A stretch of 64,000 nt of DNA from Tetracentron sinense (taxonomy: Eukaryota > Streptophyta > Magnoliopsida > Trochodendrales > Trochodendraceae), in assembly GCA_015143295.1 (NCBI GenBank), contig CM026557.1:34047965-34111964 (forward strand). The letters are read 5' to 3'. The notes beneath the pieces were generated by a model. That model ran no database searches, was not told the DNA's origin, and worked only from the letters and a program-made list of their open reading frames with translations. Of the stretch, positions 55,219 through 64,000 are shown piece after piece. Both the position numbers and the translations under genes were made by a program. Numbering within the stretch: the stretch's first letter is position 1; each line of letters starts with the position of its first letter.

Positions 55219-57650
55219 ATGTCTGCCGAAATTCCTTTAGAACTCGTTAGGATAGAAGAAGTTAGGGCCCAAAGTGATGATGAAGCAAGCTGCACTGGTA
55301 GTGCACCGTATGGTGCCTATATTGAAAAATCTTCTGCCCTTCGTCAACACCAATTAGAATATTTGAACCACCTCAGAAGTCGTTTCGATTTCCCTCCTCA
55401 TGTCCATCTCCACTTCAAAAGGGATGATGCTCATATAGATAAATGCTCCAATGCCTGTACAGTTGTCTATCTCGCTCAGCTCGAGGCCGGACTTCGTTTC
55501 CCTCTCCACCATGTCCTAGATGAGGTTCTTTCCACTCTAAAACTCGCCCCGGGTCAAATGCACCCTAGTTTTTACAAATATATGTCCATGATGATAAAAT
55601 TCATCAAGGAAGGATACCCTATAGAGGCCAGACATTTGTTCCACTTTTGTCATGCCGTCAAATGTCAAGGCACTGATGATGATCTCTACAACTACTTCTC
55701 CTGGAATAAAAAACCGTTGTACCCTGACCTCGTCTCTAGCTTACCTGACAAAGAAAGAGGGTGGAAGGCGACTCCCTTCGTTGTCTCTAGGGGCTGGAAA
55801 TCAGAGACTTCCTCTGTACCCAATGTCTTCCAAGACAAACCATGTAACTGAGTTCTGTTGCTCGTTGTCCGTTGTACGTTGTCCCTTAGATGCCTCCATC
55901 CTTAGTTGTCTGATGTTTTACTATACTGCTTGTTTTCCTGTTGTCTAACACTTCCTTTTTTCTTTGCAGTTGAAGGGAGGAAAATACCTTTCAAAAAGCT
56001 CACACAGGAAGAAGAAAGCCTACTCAAAAATATTATGAGAGTGCGCAGGGGTGAATACATTAGGTGGAAACCTCGTGAACCTGATACTTGGGGATTCGAT
56101 AGTATGTCGATTCCAACTCCTCCTCCGGTAAATCAAGAGCAAAATGGTGCCTCTTCTTCTCTCCTTGCTGCCAAACCTGCCTTAGAAGAAGAAGAAGAAA
56201 TGATAAGCACAGACACTCCACTGCTCTTCAGAAAGCCAAGGACTGTTCTTCCTACACTACCTCCTCTTCCACCTCCATCAAAGAAAACACATCCCACAAT
56301 GGAAGCTGCGGCTTCCAACCCAAAAAGAAGAAGGATTCACTCCCAAGCCGAGCTAGAGGCCAAGAAGAAGAAGAAAGAAGAACGCCTTGAGAAAGGCAAG
56401 ACAGTTGCAACCCCTCCCTCTCCTCCTCCAATCTTCCGGACATCCAACACTACAACGGAGTCCCGAGTAGTCAGCACAATTCTATTGCTACTCAAGCTGA
56501 AGTTGCCGCTGCTGATTCGGGCGCTGCTGCTATTGCCCATGCTACGACAACGGAGAATGCTGCCCCAGCTCCACTGACCATTGGTGAGCCACCATCAAAT
56601 GCTCTGGATTGGTCTCCCAACTTCTCTCCATATGGAAGGCCCACCATCAAGGATTCAGCGATGACGTCGGAGTCTACAGCTTGTGCGCTGACCCATGCCA
56701 TAAGACTCCCAAAGGACATTACAGATACTGCCAAGTTATCTCTGTCCGAGGTGAACTACGTTGCGTGCCATACCCTCGCCTCGGTATGATCTTCTCCTTC
56801 TCATTACATTTACGTTGTTTTCTTATACGTAGTGGCACACTGATATTTTTTCTTATAGCAGAAGGTCCTAGTCACTGAACTGAACGATCGTAGCAATTAT
56901 CGCTACAATCATCTCAAAGACTTAATCAACTACTGGGAAGGAAGGGCCCAAACCCTGGAAAGAACCCTTGCAAAGGATAGGCTTAAAATCGAGTTTGATC
57001 TATCGCAGGCCCATGCTGAAGTTGTGCGAGTAGAAGAGAAGTTCATCGCTGCCTTCAAGGCACAAGAAAAGGCTGAAGGGGAGGCTCGGGCTACTAAGGA
57101 AGGTGAGGAGAAGGCCAAACAGGAGGTCGAGAATGCCGTTCTCCGAATTAGTGAACTGGAGAGTTATATCCCAGACACTGGGAAGGCAGCTCGAAGAAGC
57201 AGAGGCAGGGAGAGCAGCTCTGACAGAGGAGCTCACAGAGGCCAAGAGGGCGGAGGAGGCTATTGAGAAAGCTGTCACTGCAAAACTCCAGAGCACTACC
57301 AACTGCAGTTGGACAGACTCCTGGAGGAAGATAGGACAGAGACCGAGAGGAAGTTGATGAACACGCTTCGTCAACAAGGTCGTCTGAAGGAGGACCACGA
57401 GGAGGACGGGACCACCTTCTCCAAGCTCCAAAGCAAGGACATTATTGATTTAGACAACGAGCCTGAGGTCGAAGGAGCTGAAAAACCGCACCCCTTTGAA
57501 GGTCCTGCTCTCCTTTCTACTGAACTGCCCTCTAAGCCTGCTGCTCCTGACGTTCCTTCTACTGCTGCTCCTGATGTTCCTTCTACTGCTGCTTTTTTCC
57601 CCGTTGTGCCATCTGATGCTGCCACCGCTGCTGAAGATCTTCTACCCTAA
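55219..57650 (+). pseudogene. Antisense, intron-containing extra gene of the Tat element
   Basis: Transcribed opposite to the element, between pol and 3' LTR. Start chosen at ATG 55219 (MSAEIPLELVRIEEV); the upstream extension to 54994 is T-rich and leader-like. Exon 1 to 55843; intron 55844-55969 (GT-AG, joins in frame); exon 2 55970-56783; intron 56784-56861 (GT-AG, in frame); exon 3 to a stop at 57650. Exon 1 encodes a globular region (LRFPLHHVLDEVLSTLKLAP ... GWKATPFVVSRGWK) resembling the family filed as putative gypsy-type transposon protein (Transposase_28-like). Exon 2 has a basic stretch with nuclear-localisation character (NPKRRRIHSQ, KKKKEERLEKGK). Exon 3 is an Ala/Glu/Lys-rich coiled coil. 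Three frame changes (about 56470, 57180, 57295) inactivate this copy. Function unknown. Confidence 0.75.
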
Positions 57651-58400
57651 TTCTCTTTCTTTTCTGTACTCTGATAAACTCTGCAACTGTCTCTCTCCCC
57701 TGTGGTGGGGTTTCTTTTCTTTATCGATGTATGAGCCCAGCAATGGGCGTTTTGGAATGAACTTCTTTACATGTCTTCTCTTTTTACTTATCTTTCTCTT
57801 CTATTTACGTAGTTTACATAGAGTTTCAGGATCTCACACAGCATATGCACACAACAAAAAATAACGTAAGTATTCAGATGCCAACAAGACAGAGAACGCA
57901 CGAGGACATTTTAACACATAACGCCCGAATTCAGGATCATCTTAGAATGAAACTAACACACAACGTATGAATTCACAGTAAGCACACCGGACAAACACTT
58001 GCATTATACTCACAACGAAAAGAGAAAATTGGCTTAGATACAACACCATGTAACTTATTGTGAATGCAATCTGACAAATAAAGTTTCATGTAACTCTTAT
58101 TCGAGACACTTTGCTCAGATGATGTCATTAGGATAAGCCACTGGTTTGCTCAGATGACATCCTTAGGATAAGCCACTTGTGTCTCGTTGTGAGTACGCTG
58201 TTCAAATGACACTTTATTTGAGTTTGCAAAACATTCACAATATCACACTCATAAATTGGACAACATATTGGCACAAAATTCTGAAACACTTCAATTATAA
58301 GACGATGTAAACAAACTCAAGTACATAAGCACAATAACTCGTTGTATATCACAAAATTCTATTGAAAGAATTGCCTTAAATTCATAATATTCCAGGATTT
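57651..58400. other. Spacer between the antisense gene and integrase
   Basis: Non-coding. Contains a 30-bp direct repeat (gctcagatgay followed by ccttaggataagccact; about 58112 and 58147) and several CGTTGT/ACAACG motifs (57961, 58011, 58195, 58340). It separates two convergent transcription units and may hold their 3' ends. Confidence 0.5.
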
Positions 58401-59603
58401 GTGGATGGGATTACCTTGTAGATCTTTCAAGTAGCATACACCAGGCTTCCCAATCATTCTACAATATAAGGTCCCTCCCAATTAGGCCCTAACTTGTCAC
58501 TTTTAATTTCTCTTGTATTTGGGAATACTTTTCGAATGACGAGATCTCCGACCTAAAGGACTCTCCGTTATACTTTCTGGTTGTATGCCTCCCTCAATCG
58601 CTGTTGATATCTTCTCATCTGAATACTGGCATCTTCCCGCTTTTCTTCTAGCAAATCAAGATGGATGGCCAGAAGCTCAATATTTTTGTCTTTCTCCCCC
58701 TCATTCTTCTTGTTGTGCCAAGAACGTACAGTGGGCAAACTGATCTCCGTAGGAATGACAGCTTCCATTCCGTAAGCTAAAGAGAAAGGTGTTTCATTCG
58801 TAGGTCTCCTTGGCGTCGTTCTATATCCCCATAGTACGTTGTGTAACTCATTGGTCCATTTCCCTTTCGAATCTTCCAATCTTCTCTTCAATGCATTCAG
58901 TATATTTTTATTTCTGCTTCGACCAAACCATTCCCTTGAGGATAATAAGGTGATGAAAAGATATGCTTGATCTTAAGCTCGCTATAAAATTCTGCAATAA
59001 TGTGGCCCAAGAACTGTTTCCCGTTGTCAGTGATAATGGACTACGGAATGCCAAACCTGCAGATGATATGCTCCCAAATAAACTTCTTCACCTCCTGTTC
59101 TCTGATACGAGCAAGTGGAATAGCTTCAATCCAGCGAGATAAGTAATCAATTGAAACTAGAGAAAGATTAGATTCCCTGGAGCCTTAGGAAAAGGTCCCA
59201 CAATATCAAGTCCCCATCGTGCAAATGGCCAAGGCTGGGATATAGTATTCAGCCCTTGAGCTGGAGCATGTATCAACCGAGCATACCGTTGACACTGGCT
59301 GCACTTCTTCACATACTTCTGAGCATCAGCTTGCATATAAGGCCAGAAGTAACCTTGCCCCAAAGCTCGGTGAGCTATTGTTCGTCCTCCAGAATGTATA
59401 CCACAAATACCTTCATAAAGCTCAGCAAGAATCCTTTCGACATCCACAGGATGAATACACTTCAGCAAAGGTCCCCCGAAAGACTTCTTAAATAACTCTC
59501 CCTGCACCAAGACATAACGTGGTGCCTTGAATTGTATACGCCTTGACTCCTTCGTATTGATAGGGAGGACTCTGTCTTTTAAATACGCTGTTAATCCTGT
59601 CAT
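58401..59603 (-). pseudogene. Integrase of the Tat element
   Basis: The zinc-binding region GIHSGGRTIAHRALGQGYF ... KKCSQCQRYARL and first catalytic Asp (RWGLDIVGPFPKAPG) are in the piece 59157-59603. The next two acids are visible in disrupted frames (TDNGKQF about 59030, GLVEAEIK about 58930). The C-terminal part (58568-58891) reads LWGYRTTPRRPTNETPFSLA and YGMEAVIPTEISLPT, the Tat hallmark, then a disrupted GPYIVE-type domain to about 58400. Confidence 0.88.
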
Positions 59604-59645
59604 CCAACTTGGAACAGAATTAATAAAATATACCTCCCGTTGTGG

Positions 59646-60086
59646 CTAAAACTCTATCGAGGGATACTTCTTGTATTCCATAAGAATAACTTTGGGCTCG
59701 TCAGATTGCAACATGGAAGCAAGGTAAGCCAAAGCATCAGCATGCCTGTTGTCGTCTCTTTGGATATGCTTGATTTCAACAACAATAAACGTCTCACACT
59801 GAGAATGAACAAGAGTAACATATTGCCTCATCCGATCATCCTTACATTCATAGACACCATTTACTTGATTCACCACAAGCTGTGAATCACAGAAAACTCT
59901 CAACTTCGTATTCTTCAACTCGTGCGCACTCTGTAACCCAAGCAGCAATACTTTGTACTCAGCTTCATTGTTGGAGGCAGTAAACCCAAGATGTGACATC
60001 TTCTGTACTTTTATATTCTTCAGACTAATGAGCACAACACTAAGCCCCGAACCATTCGAATTAGAGGATCCGTCTACGTACAGCAC
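59646..60086 (-). pseudogene. Second (archaeal-type) RNase H of the Tat element
   Basis: Reads LYVDGSSNSNGSGLSVVLI, SNNEAEYKVLLLGLQSAHEL, LRVFCDSQLVVNQVNG and RHADALAYLASM, the D-E-D-D set of an archaeal/plant-type RNase H distinct from the retroviral-type one upstream. Its position between RNase H and integrase is diagnostic of the Tat lineage. This piece is open throughout; a TAG near 60095 separates it from the upstream domain. Confidence 0.85.
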
Positions 60087-60095
60087 CCAATCAAT

Positions 60096-61695
60096 CTACT
60101 CTGACGATTTATCTCCATCCTCTGTCGTGTTTCCGTTGTCCACCTCATCTGGTAGTTCATGGAGAACCGCTATTACTTCCTCTTCGGCCTCTTCTGCGGG
60201 AAAATCAGAAAGAAAACTGGCCATAGCTTGCTCCTTCTCTGAAATTCTTGCTCGATACTGAATGTCGAATTCACTGAGAGCCACAGCCCATTTCGACATC
60301 CTTCCCGCCAACTCAGGTCGTCCCAATACAACTTTCAAGGGATAAGTTGTGATGACAACGATAGTATGAGCATGAAAATAAGGACGAAGCTTTTCAGCTG
60401 AAAAGACAAGAGCAAGACATACCTTCTCGAGCTTGCTGTAATTATACTCTGCCTTGAGAAAAGTCTTGCTGATAAAATAAATAGGCTTCTCAACGCCATC
60501 ACAACTCCTGACCAGGACGGAACCAATGGCCTGCTCTGAAACAGAGAGATAGAGATATAAAAGTTGACCAGGCTCAGGAATGGAGAGAATGAGAGCCGAA
60601 CCCAAATACTCTTTTAAAGCAGCAAAAGCTTGAGAACACTTTGATGTCCACTTGAACACAGAATCCTTCCTTAGCAGCTCGAAGAGGGGCTTACAACGAT
60701 CAGATGATTTAGAAATGAACCGATTGAGTGCAGCAATACGCCCTGTTAGCTTCAGGATCTCCTTCTTCGTCTTTGGTTCCGACATGTCCAGCAGAGCATG
60801 GATTTGAGCTGGATTAGCATCAATACCGAGCTGGCTCACAAGATAACCCAAGAATTTGCCAGAGGTAACCCCAAACATGCATTTCTCCAGGTTCAACTTC
60901 AAATTGAAGGTTCGCAGAATAGAGAAAGGCTCAGCAAGATCCGCCACGAGGGTACTCCGTAATCGACTCTTCACTACGATGTCATCAATGTACACATCTA
61001 CTGTTTTGTCGAAACTGGATCAAACATGAGGTTCATCAATCGTTGATATGTGGCATCAGTATTTTTCAGATCAAAAGGCATAACACGATAACAGAACAAG
61101 CCACGCTCTGTAATGAAGGTGGTTTTCTCTTGATCTTCTTCTGCCAGAAGGATTTGATTATAGCCCGAATAACCATCCATAAACAATAACATTTTGTGGC
61201 CAGCAATGGCATTGATTAGCCTCTCGATTCTTGGCATAGGAAAAAGATCTTTGGGACAAGCTTTATTGACACCGATGAAGTCAATACAAACTCTCACTTT
61301 TTCACTCTTCTTGGGTAGAGCCACTACGTTCGCTATTCAGTCAGGATACTGCACTTCTCGAATGAACCCATACTAGATAAGCTTGTCTATCTCTTTGTTC
61401 ACAGCATCATGATAAGCTGGGGCAAGTCCTGGGGCTTCTGCTTTACTGGAGGGACAGCAGGATCAACGTTGAAATGATGACAGATGATATTGGGGCTGAT
61501 CCCTATCATATCTTTGTGAGACCAGACGAAAACATCAAGATTTCTCTTAAGAAAATCCAGCAACTCGACCTCTTCTTCCATTTTCAAACTGGTCCCGACC
61601 TGTAACACCTTTGGCTCTTCTTCCGTTCCCAGATTGATAGCTTTCGTGGGCTCAACGGAAGGTCTGCACAACGTGGCTTCCGAGCTCTCCTCCAC
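60096..61695 (-). pseudogene. Reverse transcriptase and RNase H of the Tat element
   Basis: Pieces 61399-61695 (N-terminal, DVFVWSHKDMIGISPNI), 60998-61324 (SEKVRVCIDFIGVNKACPKD, FMDGYSGYNQILLAEED) and 60096-60995. The catalytic box VYIDDIVVKS (YIDD, 60981-60992) opens the last piece after a frame change in an A-run near 61003. Then FLGYLVSQLGIDANP and the RNase H (QAIGSVLVRS, YSKLEKVCLALVFSAEKLRP, ISEKEQAMASFLSDFP) follow. The expected Asp in the TTYPLK motif and in the first RNase H motif (YLYLSVSEQA) look altered. Confidence 0.87.
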
Positions 61696-61716
61696 AATGG
61701 ACCCGATCTGTAATTG

Positions 61717-62343
61717 CTATTTAGGCACAACGGATGGAGGGAAATCACACTTCTGCGACGCCAATTGATCCCCTCTAATCTCCTTGGGCCCGTCTTGCGT
61801 AAGATACTTCAACACTTGATAGTAAGAAGATGAAACAGCCTTCATCTCGTGGGTCCACCAGCGATCCAAAATTACGCTGTAAGGAGATGGGGCATCCAGA
61901 ACGGAGAATCTCATCTATAAGACAACGGGCCCAGCTACAACAGGTAAGATGACATCTCCTACTGGTTTCATCGGACTGCCATCAAACCCGAACAGCGGGA
62001 TCTGAGCAAAGATGAGAACGGACGGATCCAACTTCATCTGTGTGAAAGCATGAAGATACAAGATATCTGGCCCATTCCCAGAATCTACAAGCACTCTCTT
62101 GATATCGAAATCCTATATTCTCATAGTGAGAACAAGAGCATCATAATGAGGCCAGATTACCGTTGTCATATCATGATCAGTGAAGGTAAGTGCCTACTCA
62201 ACACATCTTGCTGAAGTCTATACTTGGCACACCTCAGGTTCACGAGACATCTTCCTTATCTTTGCTCTGAAGTCCCTCTCCAAATCTACCGCCGGTGTCC
62301 GTGCACGATAAATGACATTGATAGTCCCCATAGGCGCTCCTCC
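61717..62343 (-). pseudogene. Protease region of the Tat element
   Basis: Reads PHYDALVLTMRI, stop, DFDIKRVLVDSGNGPDILYL, with the catalytic DSG at about 62080-62100, then FGFDGSPMKPVGDVILP and the open piece 61717-61914. Stops occur near 62115, 62165, 62220 and 61915. Confidence 0.75.
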
Positions 62344-63981
62344 TCATCCTCCTCCGTTGGTGCTTGGATTATTTGAAGGCTCCTCTGCATGGGACTGTGG
62401 TAATGGTTCTCTGGCACGCACTACGTCACCATTACTGGAATCCAGATATTCTCCCAAATACCCCTCTTGGACCAGCCTCTCCAAATATTCCCTCAAAATG
62501 TGACACCGGTTTGTAAGATGACCACGGCACTTGTGATAATGGCAGTACTCATGTGCCCGTGGTCCCGATGTGACATCTTGCACAGCTCTGGCAGGCCACT
62601 CGAAGTACGCCTGGTCCTCCATTGACTTCATGATGGTCACTGGGCTGACCGTGAAATTGATACGATAGATTCGAGCTGCAAAAGGACGTCTCTCACTCGC
62701 CTGAACGCCTTTCTCATGCTGTGCCCGAGGCTGCTCCTGGAGAGGTTGATAAGTTTGCCTCTCTCGATGTTGCTGGTGATTCGGGTCTGGACGTCTCTCC
62801 GTCCTACTCTGCTGTTGTTGCTGGTTAGAATTTCCTTCATACGGGCGCCGAACCGGCTGATCCCGTTGAGTCACGTATGCTACTTTCTCCTTCCTTTCTC
62901 TGGGTGGTGAGTCTTCAGATGACGAAGACTCGTACATTTATCTTTTCTCCTTCCTCTTCGATGAAGATGACCGGCTTACTCTGTCTATAACATCCACCCC
63001 CCTCTTCTTTGGCTTTGGCACAATGGAGACATCATCTTCATATCTCCCGAACTTAGTAGCACAAACCATCATCTCGTCCATCTTGACGGGATAATCGAGA
63101 GCTAGAGATTTATAGAGCTCAGAATGCTTGGGGATAGCATTCTTGAAAGCAGCTATACAGCTCCCCTCATCGACCTTGTCGGTGCTGTGGACTTCATCAG
63201 TGAAGTGCGAAATAAAATCCCTCAAGGATTCTGCTTGCTTCATCCTCAGAGCGAGGAGAGAATCTGCACCAGCTTTTTTCTTTTTATTGATAATAAATTG
63301 ATCAATAAAAACTGACCTGAGCTTGGAGAAGCTATTAATAGAGCCGGGGGGCAGATTGCGGAACCACCTTGATGCTGCTCCAGCCAAACTATTGAGGAAG
63401 GCCTTGCAATAAAGATTATCATCTAGATTGCGAACGGCCATTGCATGCTTAAAATCGAACAAATGTTCTTCTAGATCCGTTCTCCCCGTGTACATGGAGA
63501 AGATCGGGGTCATGAACCTGGGCGAGGTATATGACTGATTGATGGCATCTGTGAAAGGTGAGTTCTCGATGTTGTCCTTCGCCGACTGAGCAAAATGGTC
63601 AGGAGCTCCTCCTTTCACGCTCTTGACACGAGCACTGATCATGGTCTCCACCTCCTTGGATGTTATCTAGGTTTTCTGAGCGTTAGCCTCCTCAGTAGCA
63701 CCTCCTCTAGATCCTTCTCGAGTTCTTTCTTCTCGTAACTCAACACGATTAGAAGGATTCCTCTGATCAGCATGAACCAGGGTTTGACCTACATCCCCCT
63801 CGGTAGGAAGAAGCATGAACCTGGTACCGCGATTCTCTTGCACCGGTGGGGAAGAAGAGAAATCAAGTTGGCATCTTACTGAAGGCCGCTGCGATGGTTC
63901 ATCATCCACTTCAAGCCTACCATGCTCGAACGCATCAAGCCTCTCCAGCAACATCTGTTGCAACCTGGTGATATGGTCCAA
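62344..63981 (-). pseudogene. gag of the Tat element
   Basis: Three pieces. 63667-63981 is the N-terminal region (MDHITRLQQMLLERLDAFEH, Arg/Glu-rich). After a TAG near 63664, 62938-63651 contains the capsid-like gag domain (PIFSMYTGRTDLEEHLFDFK, GAASRWFRNLPPGSI, LRDFISHF). After a TAA at 62938, 62344-62937 carries a Gln-rich linker and the zinc-knuckle region CHYHKCRGHLTNRC typical of Tat gag proteins. More gag may lie beyond 64000; the first ATG seen is near the window edge. Confidence 0.85.
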
Positions 63982-64000
63982 GACTGACTGTTGTCTCTAC

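Larger units (their letters stand above)
53705..64000 (-). mobile_element. Tat-lineage Ty3/gypsy element, truncated by the right window edge
   Basis: Minus strand. From right to left: gag (63981 down), protease, RT, RNase H, a second archaeal-type RNase H, integrase, a spacer with an antisense gene, polypurine tract, 3' LTR. Two RNase H domains before the integrase and an extra ORF before the 3' LTR define the Tat lineage (Retand/Grande/Ogre relatives). The 5' LTR and primer site lie outside. Each domain has stops or frame changes. The left LTR border is inferred. Confidence 0.85.

Noticed and set aside
56133..56734. Several minus-strand ORFs over the antisense Tat gene exons
   Set aside because: They are shadows of the plus-strand exons in Glu/Lys and Ala-rich sequence.

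Overview
This window is repeat-dominated nuclear DNA of a flowering plant. It carries Ty1/copia and Ty3/gypsy LTR retrotransposons of recognisable plant lineages (CRM-like, Tekay/Del-like, Tat, Tork-like, Ale-like, SIRE-like), MITEs, Helitron ends and a broken piece of the plastid gene ycf2. I find no intact host gene, tRNA, rRNA or CRISPR array. The species cannot be fixed from the sequence; low GC and an eroded, nested landscape suggest heterochromatin, and the CRM-like element hints at a pericentromeric position.

Layout. 1-14.7 kb: MITEs, Helitron termini, microsatellites, a copia solo LTR inside a small TRIM-like element, and two decayed host-gene fragments (ADP/ATP-carrier-like and RNA polymerase II subunit RPB11-like). 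14.7-18.2 kb: a truncated gypsy LTR abutting a half copia LTR plus flank that is duplicated at 45.7-46.7 kb. 18.9-24.4 kb: a full-length but dead CRM-like gypsy element with TSD gacac. 24.7-25.8 kb: an Ale-like copia fragment. 26.5-45.9 kb: one old copia element (TSD atata) holding three later arrivals: a Tekay-like gypsy element (27.5-37.4 kb, TSD gatgc), organelle-like DNA including ycf2, and a 3.06-kb gypsy solo LTR (TSD atcca/atcta). 45.9-49.3 kb: duplicated flank, a MITE whose empty site also lies in this window, an LTR remnant and a Helitron end. 49.3-50.8 kb: a SIRE-like solo LTR (TSD atttg). 53.7-64.0 kb: a Tat-lineage gypsy element on the minus strand, running off the right edge, with an antisense intron-containing extra gene between pol and its 3' LTR.

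Relative ages from hand-counted LTR differences agree with the nesting: copia about 8 percent, CRM-like about 5.6 percent, Tekay-like about 1.4 percent (sampled). In the Tekay-like element nearly all nonsense codons and all sampled LTR differences are C-to-T or G-to-A transitions, as expected of methylated, silenced DNA.

The most interesting signal is a shared promoter layout. Four different LTR families carry clustered family-specific inverted repeats (TTCGTCGACGAA, CCGATCGATCGG, GCTCGAGC, ACAACG-N4-CGTTGT) upstream of a TATA box. In three of them the sites form a duplicated dimer with constant internal spacing. Two gypsy families with different palindromes also share a 67-bp block of about 88 percent identity just upstream of the palindromes.
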